In this document: positions 34,764 to 46,200 of the stretch, one piece after another
Layout: the number at the start of each line of letters is the position of its first letter
Position numbering within the stretch: position 1 is the stretch's first letter
Assembly (NCBI GenBank): GCA_025526935.1
Contig: JAHLKD010000083.1
Coordinates: forward strand, 62,001-126,000
Length of the DNA stretch: 64,000 bases
From: Cladochytrium replicatum
Taxonomy: Eukaryota > Chytridiomycota > Chytridiomycetes > Cladochytriales > Cladochytriaceae
Direction of reading: 5' to 3'
Program-made: the position numbers and the translations under genes
Notes under the pieces: generated by a model
What the model saw: only the letters and a program-made list of their open reading frames with translations
What the model was told of the DNA's origin: nothing
Database searches by the model: none

Positions 34764-35246
34764 TGAAGGGAATTGAAAAGAGTCAAGTATTTCTTGTGTT
34801 GTTTTGCATCGGTTTTATTCAAGAAAATTGCTGGTGAAACATATCTATTTTCTTGTTCATGATTTTATGACTAATTCTCCTTGTAATTCGCTGTGAACGG
34901 TGATTCGTGATCCTTTGTTGTTTTGGTCGATATCGTCGCTTGGAGCACCAATCCATTAACCTCACCCACAAACAGTTAATGCAAAAGATCGAAGATCGCG
35001 AATTCACGAATCCTTAGTGTTCGAGAGCATTGGATCGACACAGGTGAGTTGAGGCTGTCTATTTAAACCAACGCCTTTGATCCCCCTGATTCCTGAACAT
35101 CATCTTATTGTTCCAATTTGAATCAGACAGCATCTACCCATTTCGTTGAACCAAGAGCACCAGAGCGGACCTCCTGTACTCTGCCTCCACAGTTATACGT
35201 CTCTTCTCCATTTCAACCTACCTCACATCACACGCACATATTCACG
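34764..35246. other. Intergenic stretch, 5' side of the MGCGGSK gene
   Basis: No gene was recognised. The right half (about 35060-35246), with pyrimidine-rich sequence, is likely promoter and 5' untranslated region of the gene starting at 35247. Confidence 0.4.
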
Positions 35247-36371
35247 ATGGGTTGTGGAGGATCTAAAGGCATGGTCGCTGTTGCACCAGAGTCTATCACC
35301 CAGCAGAACACCGTCGCAGTCGTCCATACCAAGAAATCCAACCCTGCCCGAGTTAATCCTGTCACATCAGATCCTCCCACAGAATCCTATCCGCCGCCTC
35401 TTGGTAAGACTGGTGATCTCTTTCGTACGTAAACAAGGATTGATTTATTGGTGAATTAGGCTCAGCCCTGTCAAAGCCAGTGGTTCCCTCTATTGTCCCA
35501 GCTGCTTCGGTGTCTGATCCTGGTCGAAACAACAAGGACGAAGGTAGTGCTTACTTGTAGTATCTTACAAGACACTCATATAGTAATCAGAAGCTGTTCG
35601 AAAACCGGTGGCATTTGAGATCCCATTGGATGACAATGTTTTCGAAAAGTCGCCCACAAGGAATATAGGTGGAGCACCTTCTGCGAGTGGAAATGCACAA
35701 AACAAGGTTTCTCTGCCTAAGCTGAATCTCACGGCGCAGGACTTGCAAGCAAAGCTCGCCAACACAGAAGCGCGATGGAAGGTAATCAAATTTTTACTAA
35801 CACTTCATTGTAAAGCTTAGCATTGACTCAAATATAGGAAATGGATAGCCAGCAGGAAGCTCGCCGCAGCTCAAGGGCCAAGTCTAGACCTCCACAGCTT
35901 ACATCCTCGACCAGGCAGCGCAAGCCAACGGGAGACGATCCCATCACTCTTAAACAGCGCATGCTAGAGAAAGAGCAGCAAGTCGCACAGAACCGCATTC
36001 GAGAGATGGAGAAGCTCCAGGCAAAGCTTGCTCGACAGGAGGTTCACGCCCGCCAAGTGCAAGAACGCAAACGCAACCTTGGCCGACTTTCGAACGAAGA
36101 TCTCAATGTATCCTGGGGCGGCGAGATGGGACTTTCGGATGCACTTAAAGGAGCTGGAGCGGTGATTCCTGCTGTAGCTAAAAGCGCGGATTCCGGAAAG
36201 GGCTCGTCTTCGGTTAGCTTGTCGCTTGGAAGCAGGAGTGGTAGTGGAAGGTCCAACGGGACGGCTGTTGACGTCGGCTCTGAGGATGGCGATGCTGCTC
36301 AGACAAAGGAGAAGTCAAAGCTTGCGAACGAATCGACACCACTTGTTCAGCCATCCCTTGGTTTGGCTTAG
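35247..36371 (+). CDS. N-myristoylated/palmitoylated coiled-coil protein of unknown function, 4 exons
   Basis: Exons 35247-35403, 35460-35543, 35591-35781 and 35838-36371 join in phase to 321 residues. The N-terminus MGCGGSKG is a textbook N-myristoylation site with an adjacent Cys for palmitoylation, so the protein should sit on the inner face of a membrane. A Pro/Ser/Val-rich stretch follows, then a long charged helix-forming region (about residues 115-230: LTAQDLQAKLANTEARWKEM, EKEQQVAQNRIREMEKLQAK) that looks like a coiled coil. The tail is Ser/Gly-rich. No family was recognised; the helical part is faintly stathmin-like but this is not a safe call. Exon phases and codon character make the gene real. 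Confidence 0.8.
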
Positions 36372-37350
36372 AAAAGGATCGAAAAGCGTGGAACGCTGTT
36401 TTTGTCCCGCCTTTTTACTTCCGCTCATGGTCTCCTTATCTGTTCTTTCCCACAATTACGTACCCCTTTAACTGCCCCATGATTCTCGCAAAGGGATTTT
36501 TTTGTATAGACAAATGTACACTTTGTTTCGGACATCTTGACTTTGTTGATACCCGGTTTCATTTACACTGCGATCATGTTTCATGTTGTTTTCCCAAAGT
36601 CTGTTTTCTCTTTGTCTTTCTGGCTCTAAAATCGCCGTCCCTTGCGTCATAGTGTTGCCAGTCAAGGCACCTCAGGGCGGTCTCTTGCTAGGTACGCACA
36701 TTTGTTTTGATATCGACTTGATCCAAGGTTGATGTTATTGTTGTGTTAGTGGGTGTCGTAATCCTTGAAAATATAGAATTCATAAAAGAAAAACGAAAAA
36801 ACAAGAAAAGATACCAACAAAGAAGTGTAAGAATAATATCTGTTGAAATCTTCATCATCACAATGCCCATTCCAGTTGCTCTCCTGCGGAAAGGGAATGC
36901 TAGAAACCCTTAACAATTACAAGCGGAATGAGACAAGCTGATGCACGTTCCGCCAGCGGTGCCAGTGAACATACACGTCTCTCCAGTCACCAACGAGGGA
37001 GCTCTGTTCATAGTAATCTGTGTGCTCTAGTTTCGAGTTCTGAGGCAGGAAAGCGACGGCCACGATGGTATGATCTTTGTATACGGATGGATCTGCAATC
37101 GATAATCGCTTCATGGCGCTGCCGTCGGTGATATCGATGAAGGCAGACGAGCGCATGTCCGGTGCCTCCGTCGTGGCATCTGCCTGGTAGAGGCGTGGCC
37201 AAAAAGGACCGCTTGAAGAAGAAGTAGACGCCGTTCTTGCATTCATGGATGAAGCGATCAAACATCGAAAACTCGAATTGAATGATCCTGATAAGCATTG
37301 ATCTGGTTTCTCATTGGGTTGACCCAGATCTTTTGAGGACTATATTTTTG
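36372..37350. other. Intergenic stretch with one unassigned open frame
   Basis: Mostly AT-rich. On the minus strand 36917-37261 an open frame ends DYYEQSSLVGDWRDVYVHWHRW-type sequence rich in Trp/His/Tyr, and a second frame just upstream reads FDRFIHECKNGVYFFFKRSF. These could be exons or relics of one gene, but no start, splice pair or family could be fixed. Nothing else was recognised. Confidence 0.35.
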
Positions 37351-37359
37351 TTTTGGGGT

Positions 37360-38425
37360 ACATGAAACGTGAGAGGAGAGGACTCTTTAGCGACAGACGA
37401 AAGTTACTTGCATCCAGGGCTCGAAGGTATGTCATTTGATTTGGAAGGTTTGGAGTCTAATTCCACATTTTTCCACCTCTTTTTCCCAGAATTTCAGTAA
37501 CGTGCTTAAACTCGGGCAAGAGTTCTTCGGACCTAAGGGCACAATTAAATACAGCAGCGTATGAACCACAGCCGTTAAAAGCGGCAGCCCAGACTTCACG
37601 TAAGATGCGGTTGTCGTGTTTTCATTCTTTCCTTACTGTATTTCTTTCAGATTCCAAACCAGGTGGAACAACGAAGTCCGATCCTAGGCACCAACAGCAC
37701 TCTGCTGCTGCTCCCAGGCAATATCCGACCGCTTAAAACTGCAGTCGCGTAACAAACCTCCAAGTGGAGAGGAAGTAAAGACGCCAATCATCATCGTTCC
37801 AACCTCTCCACTTCAATGCTCAATCTGTAACGTGAAGGAGTTCTTGGGAAGCTCGTGCGTCCTAATTTGGTTTCGTGATACATTCTGAATTATGCCGAAT
37901 TGTGATTAATCAAGACCCATATTCGTTGTGTCCGACGAGCAGACCGCGAAAGGAATGTCGAAGCCAGGTTCGGTCTTTATAACTCGCTCTTCTGTCAATC
38001 GTCCGGGACTTCCTGAGAGCTTCCTTGTGATTGATGCACCGGAACGATTCACCCAAGATCAGTGATATACCGATCAATCACCATAGCACTTATCAAAAAT
38101 CTGTAGGAGTGTTTGCCATTAGCCAAGATAGGCAGTTTAAGAATTGGAAGCTTGGTGCGGAAAGACCAGATAATATACTTCGAGCAGGTAAGTAAATGTT
38201 TCGGTTTCGAGAAGATGTTCTGAAGTTTGCATTGCAGTGCGCGGCATCTGCTTGAAGTATAATGATGATCAGCTTCAGGACGGACTGAAAAGTTGGAATC
38301 TTCATCCACATGTTGTGAATACACTGGCTGGTGAAGGATGTTATCCAACTGACGGATTGTACAGATCGATCGAAACCGAAGTCATCGAGATTCCTAGGCG
38401 GAGATGGACTTTTGGAAGATTGTAG
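37360..38425 (+). pseudogene. CDC73/parafibromin-like relic (C-terminal half)
   Basis: Pieces in order on the plus strand resemble Cdc73 of the Paf1 transcription-elongation complex. They are a basic stretch followed after a short intron (about 37424-37490) by NFSNVLKLGQEFF; EEVKTPIIIVPTSPL (about 37769-37813), like the PIIIIP motif; FVVSDEQTAKGMSKPG with ESFLVIDAPERF (about 37920-38056); and RQFKNWKLGAE joined by a phase-consistent intron (38187-38236) to RGICLKYNDDQLQ, like the QFKGW...FHLKYD region. The N-terminal half is absent, the first and second pieces are in frames closed by stops, and the junction near 38060-38105 does not keep phase. Either the model is badly broken or this is a truncated relic, the second being more likely. 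The identity rests on recalled motifs only. Confidence 0.5.
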
Positions 38426-38520
38426 ATTATCATATATCCAACAATCCGAAGCTTATGAATGCATAATCAAAATAGCTCATTGATTGTAAATTGATTCTCT
38501 ATGGTCCATGTTTATGGAGA

Positions 38521-40132
38521 TCATGGCGGGATCAAATTAGTTTCTGCACTTTTTTCTTGCACAAGCTCAACCATATCGTCCAATCTGTAAGTGTTCGTTA
38601 GTTAGCTAATGCGTCAGCCCAAAAACGCATACATCTTCTGTTGACGCTGGTAGAGAGCAAAGCTATGTTCCAGTGATGTGAGAAGCATGAAATAGTTCGC
38701 CATAAGCTCCTTCATTCTGACAGTAAAATTCTATCAACAAACAGAAAATTTTAAAATGCAACAACAGTACCTAGTTGGTAAAGTGGGTGAGTAGTAGTTG
38801 TCGATGCCGGATGATTCCTCGAATAGCTCTCCAAATTCCAATGCCGTTTCTTCCCTATCTTCCTCGTCCACAGCTAGCTTTGTATCATTCGCCATTAGTT
38901 GCTCGTCCAAAAGCAACATCGCTTCCTCTTTCTGCAATGATTAGAAAACGAGAATGAGATTTGATGGCATGAACAAGGCTTAACCATACAGACCTTCAGC
39001 TTCTTCTTTTTCTTCTTCCTACCTCGTTCAGCGTTCGCCTGAGTAATTTGCAAGTTGTTCACAATGACAGCTACAAACAGGCTGACGTCCTTTTTCATTA
39101 GAAGCAAGTCTCGAGAAGTTCAGTCAAATTTACTTCAATAACATGAATCCTTGTATGATGATGAAGGTGACGGCATATGCCCAGATCTCCGGCGCGACAA
39201 GGCGGTTGTCGTGGTAAATGTAGCTCCAGTTGTCAAAGGTCATGACTGCAAATATGTAAAAGAAACTAGATCCGAGGCTTCCGAATCGGAAAGGGTCGAT
39301 AGTTCTGAAGGTCACTGTGCCGATAACGGCATATATATCTGCAGAGAAATCATCAGCTCAAGGATGGTGAACAGATCTCGATGCGTACACATAACGAGGA
39401 CCATCAATATCAAGATGTTCCCCATTGCAAGCACCGATTTCAACAATGTGGTAACTATGATCTGTAAGCTCTTCAAGAAACTGATGGTCCGCAGGGCTCG
39501 GAGCGAACGAAGGGCTTTCACAGTTCTGAGAATACGCAGCAGACGGAATACTTTTGTGTTTATCGTGATCACGAATGTGAGCACGACAGGGGCGATCCAG
39601 GTGACCAGACTCGTGAGCACGATGAAGAAGTCAAAGCAGTTCCAACCGATGCGAAAGTATTGTAATCTCCAGCAATAAAGCTTGAACGTACATTCGAACA
39701 AGTAGATTCCCAAAAACACAGAATCCAAAGCCGAAAAGTACCAACCTGAACAAGGATACAGCAGAATTTTAACATCGCAGAAATCTATTATAATATACAC
39801 ATCTCACCATAAAGTTTGTTCAATGAAGTAACAGTTTGTAGTGCCATCACCACCGTATTGATGATAATGATTAGAAGCATGCCGTTATTGAAAATTTGAG
39901 ATTGACAGAATTCGAGTGCGGTCTTTCTGAAGAAGCCCGATGAGCGAAGCTGCTTAATCAACTTCTTTGCAAGACGTGTCTCATCGTCAACATCACGCTT
40001 TGAGCTCGATGTCGCCCCCGAATGCGCAGAGGACGCCGCTGATAAGCCAGAGACATAGGAGACTGCGGATACTACCGAGTCTCCTGCGCTGCTGGCAGCA
40101 GCGGAGGACACAACGGAGCTTCGAACACTCAT
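38521..40132 (-). CDS. CatSper-like single-domain six-helix voltage-gated cation channel, 7 exons
   Basis: Exons 39808-40132, 39389-39745, 39134-39338, 38994-39081, 38771-38931, 38633-38716 and 38521-38584 join in phase to 427 residues. After a ~95-residue Ser/Ala-rich cytosolic start come S1 (MLLIIIINTVVMALQTV), S2 and S3. S4 (VFRLLRILRTVKALRSLRAL) has Arg or Lys at every third position as voltage sensor. S5 is MGNILILMVLVMYIYAVIG. The pore loop holds MTFDNW, matching the T-x-D-x-W selectivity motif typical of CatSper channels. S6 ends LLNLFVAVIVNNLQ. The C-terminus is a short acidic/coiled-coil region (EEAMLLLDEQL, KELMANYFMLLTSLEH). A single repeat of this size fits CatSper1-4 subunits, which form a tetrameric Ca2+ channel of sperm flagella; in a zoosporic fungus it may serve the zoospore flagellum. 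It is not a four-repeat Cav/Nav channel. It is divergent from DNA polymerase epsilon. Confidence 0.85.
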
Positions 40133-40240
40133 TATTGTTTACTTCCAGATCAGGAAGGAACGCGACTGCAAGCCACGGTTTGAACTGGAGGGTCCTTAAT
40201 TTACCGAAAGAGGAAGGAATCTGCACCACTCGACACTCCA
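40133..40240. promoter_or_regulatory. 108-bp divergent promoter between the CatSper-like gene and POLE
   Basis: The two start codons (40132 minus, 40241 plus) are 108 bp apart, so a cell-type-specific channel gene and a replication gene share one very short control region. No TATA box or obvious cell-cycle box was seen. Confidence 0.65.
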
Positions 40241-43200
40241 ATGTCATACCAGCAGAAATGGAGAGGGAATGGGCGAGGTCAAGGGTGGAGGAATCGAAAC
40301 GACCCAAATCGGAACGGAGGCGGGGGAGTAGCACAGGGGAAATCAGGGCGAAATGGCTCGTCCTTCTTTTCGAGAAGTTTCTTTGCCGATCCGGATGCAG
40401 CATTCGATGACGTTGCCGGCATCGACCCAAATTTCGAAGACCCAAACTCGGCCGACGTTGGTTTTGGTCCCATTCTTGCGGGAAAGGATGCGGAAATGGA
40501 CCCTTCGCTTAAGGGAGCGTACACGAGCGAGGAAAGGCTAGAGGAGCTCCGAGCATCGAATGCTTTGGACGAAATTATGGGATTCAGCAGAATTGAGGAG
40601 AAGGAAGGGAAGCTTGGGTGGCTCGTGAATATGCAGCCGGTATGTCAATGTCACCCAACAGAAATCTTTGTCTAATAAAATTATCCAGTCATTGGTGATC
40701 GATAATATTGATGGTGTTGGACGTGCGGCAATCGATTTCTATTTCATTGAAGAAGATGGCCAAACTTTCAAGGCAACGGCCTTGTACGATCCATATTTTT
40801 ATGTCGTTTGCAAGGTCCGCATCACTTTCCTCGTCAATAATAACCGATTTACATTGACCTATTATTAGCCCGGGACAGAAAGTGATGTCGAGGACTATAT
40901 TCGTCGGAGATGGGAGAAAGTTGTCAAATCAACCAACAAGGTGTATAAGGATGACCTAAAACTGGTAGAAAACTTGGACGATGATTCGACGAAATCAAAC
41001 TTACTTTAATTCTCAAAGCCAAACCATCTCGTTGGACACAAAAGAGTCATACTGAAGATAACTACCCCAAATGTAGCGAATCTCTTGGCCATTCGAAAGG
41101 TTCTTCTGCCCGCAGCGGGACGTAACAAAGCGAAGAGAAAAGCAACGGAAGCATATGAAGACGGTGCCATTGAGTATGCCAATGTCAGTTCTTCTTCAAT
41201 CGGGGTCGCTTATCCGCTTTAGGTTCTTGGATGATCGAAACAGCGATGATGAACAACCCGGTGACGATGTTGGAGGTGCCGGAACGGATTTTGGATTTGG
41301 GATCGCGGCCGTGGATGGGGAAAATCATTTCAAGCATTCCTCTCGGTCTGGTATTGGCGCAACGAACGCCGGAACCAAAGGAGCAGCACACAAAGATCCA
41401 CTGGACTTTATTATGGACCTTCGTGAATATGATGTACCGTACTATGTTCGAGCTGCAATCGACAATGGTATGCATTGCTTTCCATCAAATGGGTCCTATG
41501 CTCAACCCATCTTAGATTTCCGAGTTGGATATTGGTATAATGTCAGATGCGGAGGAGGGACTGTTACTCTTGAGAGAAGAGATGACAAGGTTAAGCGTGC
41601 CGAACCCGTCGTCTTCGCATTTGATATCGAAACCACAAAACTTCCGCTCAAATTCCCCGACCCCGAAGTTGATAATATCATGATGATTTCATACATGATT
41701 GATGGGCAGGTAACTGATTCAATGTCGAGCTCCAACGGTGCAATCTAAATGTCTCATGTTAGGGGTTTCTTATCACAAACAGAGAAATTGTGTCTGAAGA
41801 CATCGAAGACTTTGAATACACACCAAAACCTGAATACGAAGGTTGCTTTACAATATCCAATGAACCGAATGAGGTATTTATTCATAATGAGCCCAATTGG
41901 AACCATTAATGAAATTATTTGTCGTCAGAGTTCACTGCTCAGAAGATTCTTCGATCACATCCGTGAAGTGAAGCCAAAGGTTTATGTCTCTTACAACGGA
42001 GACTTTTTCGATTGGCCGTTCATCGAAAAGCGAGCATTAGCCAACGGCTATGATATGAAAAAGGTGTGCAAAATGTCATAAACATCATATCAGACTGAAA
42101 AAGTATGTAGGAAATCGGTGTGTCGAGGGATTCAAACAATGTGTACTCTTCCCTTTATGGTGCACATCTTGATTGCTTTTACTGGGTGAAGCGTGACAGT
42201 TACCTACCTCAAGGAAGTCAAGGTCTGAAGGTTTGAGCACGATGCACAATGTGTTGCACATGCTTCCAAAACTAACCTTCCTCTTATCCAGGCAGTCACG
42301 ACAAATAAGCTCGGTTACAATCCTATGGAGCTGGACCCAGAAGACATGACAAAGTGAGTGAAGTACGGTATTGCAGAAAATAGTAGTAAACCGTTTTGCC
42401 TAGGTTTGCATCCGAAAGACCACAGACCCTAGCCCAGTATTCAGTCTCAGATGCTGTTGCTACATACTACCTTTACATGAAATATGTGAACCCGTTCATC
42501 TTTTCGCTTTGCAATATCATCCCGATGAATCCTGATGAAGTTTTACGGAGAGGGTCCGGAACACTCTGTGAAACGCTTCTCATGGTGATGCAATCGCTTC
42601 CAACATTCGATACCGTAACTGACAACCGACTGTTCTATTCTAGGTGCAAGCTTACAAGGCCAATGTCATTATGCCCAACAAACATGTTGATGAAGCTGGC
42701 AAGACGTTCGACGGGCACCTCCTCGAGAGTGAGACATACGTTGGAGGGCATGTGGAAGCACTTGAAGCTGGAGTATTCAGAAATGATTTGCCTGTTAACT
42801 TCAAGCTTGCTCCAGAGGGACTGCAAACAGTAAGTAGTGATACTGAAATTCTTGGAATCTATATTTACACTTGTTGTAGCTAATTGACGAAGTGGATAGT
42901 GCACTCCACTTCTCAATTGTCAACGAAGCCCAGCTTTCCATTAATGACGTGACGAATTACGAGGAGGTATATTCAACCCTCTGAATCGCTCTACCAGGAA
43001 TCTCAACCATTTTGTAGGTAAAATCTCAGATCATTTCTGCCCTCACGAAGCTGCGGGACCAGCCGAATCGGTCAGAAGAGCCCCTGATTTACCATTTGGA
43101 CGTGGCAGCAATGTATCCGAATATTATTCTTACAAATCGATTACAACCTGACGCAATGGTCGACGAAAGTTTCTGCGCAGCTTGTGACTTCAACGATGGT

Positions 43201-46200
43201 CCCGGTACTTTATGCCAAAGGCGCATGCAGTGGTCTTGGCGCGGAGAATACTACCCCGCAAAACGAAGCGAGTACAATATGATTCGCAACCAGTTAGAGA
43301 CAGAGAGGTTTCCTGGAGACTCACCAGACTCCCCAGTACGCACTTTCCACGAATTGCGAAAAGCAGAGCAGCACGCAATTTTGAAGAAGCGCATTTCAGA
43401 TTACAGCAAAAAGGTTTACAAAAAGATGTACGAAAACAAAGTTGTATCTCGAGAGTCGATAGTGTGTCAACGAGAGAATCCTTTTTACGTCGATACTGTG
43501 CGAAATTTCAGAGATCGGCGGTATGAATACAAAGGTCTGCTAAAGACCTGGAAGAAGAAGCATGATGATGCGAAGAAGCACGGAAATCTCAAGGACATTG
43601 AAGAGGCAGATAAGCTTATCGTTGTGTACGACTCCCTGCAGCTTGCCCACAAGTGCATCTTGAACTCATTCTACGGCTACGTGATGAGGAAAGGCGCAAG
43701 ATGGTTCTCAATGGAAATGGCGGGCATTGTTTGTTTGACTGGAGCGAAAATCATTCAACTTGCCCGCTCGCGAGTCGATCAGATAGGCCGTCCTTTGGAG
43801 CTCGACACTGATGGTATCTGGTGCATCCTTCCAAAAACTTTTCCGGAAAACTTCACCTTCAATATGGCAAATGGAAAGACGCTTCAGATTTCGTACCCTT
43901 GTGTAATGCTCAACCATCTTGTCCACGACAAGTTTACAAATCATCAGTATCATGACTTGGAGCAAAAGGACAAATTTACTTATTCTGTGCGTTCTGAAAA
44001 CTCAATTTTCTTTGAAGTTGATGGGCCGTACCGAGCTATGATTTTGCCATCTTCAACTGAAGAAGACAAGTTATTGAAGAAACGATATGCGGTGTTCAAC
44101 GACAATGGTTCATTGGCTGAATTGAAAGGATTCGAGGTCAAACGGCGTGGTGAGCTAAAGCTTATCAAGATTTTTCAGAAAGAAATTTTTGGAGTCTTCT
44201 TGAATGGCACGACATTGCAAGAGTGCTACGAGGCAGTGGCAGCAGTTGCAAACAAGTGGCTCGACATATTGTGGAGCAAGGGGGCGGATTTGAGCGATGA
44301 GGAACTGTTTGAGCTAATTTCCGAGAATCGGAGCATGTCGAAGAGTCTTGAAGAATACGGAGGGCAAAAATCAACCTCTATCAGCACTGCAAAGCGATTA
44401 GCTGAATTTTTGGGAGATCAGATGGTGAAAGACAAGGGCTTGACATGTCGATATGTAATTTCGGCCAAACCCAAAGACACACCAGTCAGCGAAAGAGCGA
44501 TCCCTGTTGCTATCTTCTCTGCTGAACCGCAGGTTCGTCGGCATTTTCTTCGGAAATGGCTGAAAGACTCTGGGAGCTCAAGGGGATCCGGTGGTTCCGA
44601 GTCTAACGGGGGGGACGAGTGGGACATTCGTCAGATATTGGATTGGCAGTACTACCTGGATCGGTTTTCTTCCGTCATCCGTAAGATCATTACAATTCCA
44701 GCGGCGATGCAAAAGATCATAAATCCTGTTCCTCGAGTCCCGCATCCTGACTGGCTTTCGCGGAGGCTTGCCATCCTCAACGACAAAAATCGGCAAAACA
44801 CGCTTGTTGACATGTTCCAGAGGATGCGCGAGAAAGAGGCTCGAGAGGAACTGGATCAGGATGCGCTTATTGAGGCTGCTGAAGAGGATGTAGAAAGCGA
44901 CCTATTGGGACGAAGCGCTATGGAGATCGAAAATACGCCCATCCATAAAGGAGTAGACATTGAAGATGCAATATCAGATCCGTCAAGTAATGGTCACGGC
45001 TTGAAAGGAAAGATGGTGGCAACGGTTCACAAACACGTCCGGTCGGGCAAAAGTGTTTTGGCTTCAAGGAATCGCCAGCAAGTTGTGCCTGACGTCATGA
45101 ACGGAGAAGTTTGCCCTCCTATCACTGGTCCGTACAGGGATTGGTTGGCATTCCAGAAAAGAAAGTGGCAGCGTCAAAGAGACTTTCTGTACCGCAAACA
45201 GCAAGAGGAGCTTGATGACACCTCCGATGATTTGCCAAGGAAGCGTCTCCGCATTGCACCCGGCTCCGCATTGCCAGGAGGTGGGGGTATGGTGGATTTT
45301 TTGCGGCGCCAAACGAACCAAATAATGACGAGTGACTGGCATATCGTTCAAATAACCGAAACCGACATCCCAGGCGAGTTTCGGGTTTGGGCGATGGTTC
45401 GCGATCAGCTACATGCACTGAAAATGTCAGTTCCACGGATATTTTACGTGAATAGTAGGGTACCGAACCCCGCGGGATCTGCTGCAGCAGCAGGTGGTAT
45501 CAAGATCTCCCGTTGCACCAAAGTGCTTCCGAGATCACACCCTTGTCTCAACTTGTACGAGTTTCGAATGGGGGAAGACATTTACCGAAAGAACATTAAC
45601 GTATTTTCGACCTTCTTCAACGATCCGGGGATTGAAGGTGTATATGAAACTCAAGTTCCTCTACTCTTTCGAGCTATGATGCAGCTCAGCTGTATTGCGA
45701 GAGTAGGACAGGAGCGGCGAAAAATACAATCTGGATCAATAGGCCCTGATAGATACGATCTGTATGATCTCCAGCCTGAGACGAATGGCGCGACGTATCT
45801 TAATCCAGACGTTAGTGGGCGGACGATCTCAGTATTGCAACACATATACATCTATCACGCATGCTCAGAGAACAACGCACATCAGATAATTGGCATTTTC
45901 TTCACTGCTCTTGGGAAGGGAAGTGCATTTTTTGTCGATCGTCGTCGAAGGAAGGATCAAATACCTTCTGCGACCCGAATATATGCCGAAACTGAGACTG
46001 CAGTGGTTCAAGCCAAAGGCCTGGACAAAATTTCGGAGCTTACACCGACGCAACATTCGTGGTCACAAGTCGGCGTATCTCAGGCGGAGACTGTGGGATC
46101 ACAGAAGGGCGATGATGAAGGTCGTAGCATCGCAGACTTTCAGTATCCGAGCTGTATGGTGTTCGAAACGCTGGTCCATGGAACAGAGCAGGAAGCTTTG

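Noticed and set aside
39134-40132. Four-repeat Cav/Nav channel
   Set aside because: Start, six helices, pore and coiled-coil end with a stop are all contained in 427 residues; the neighbouring genes on both sides are unrelated.
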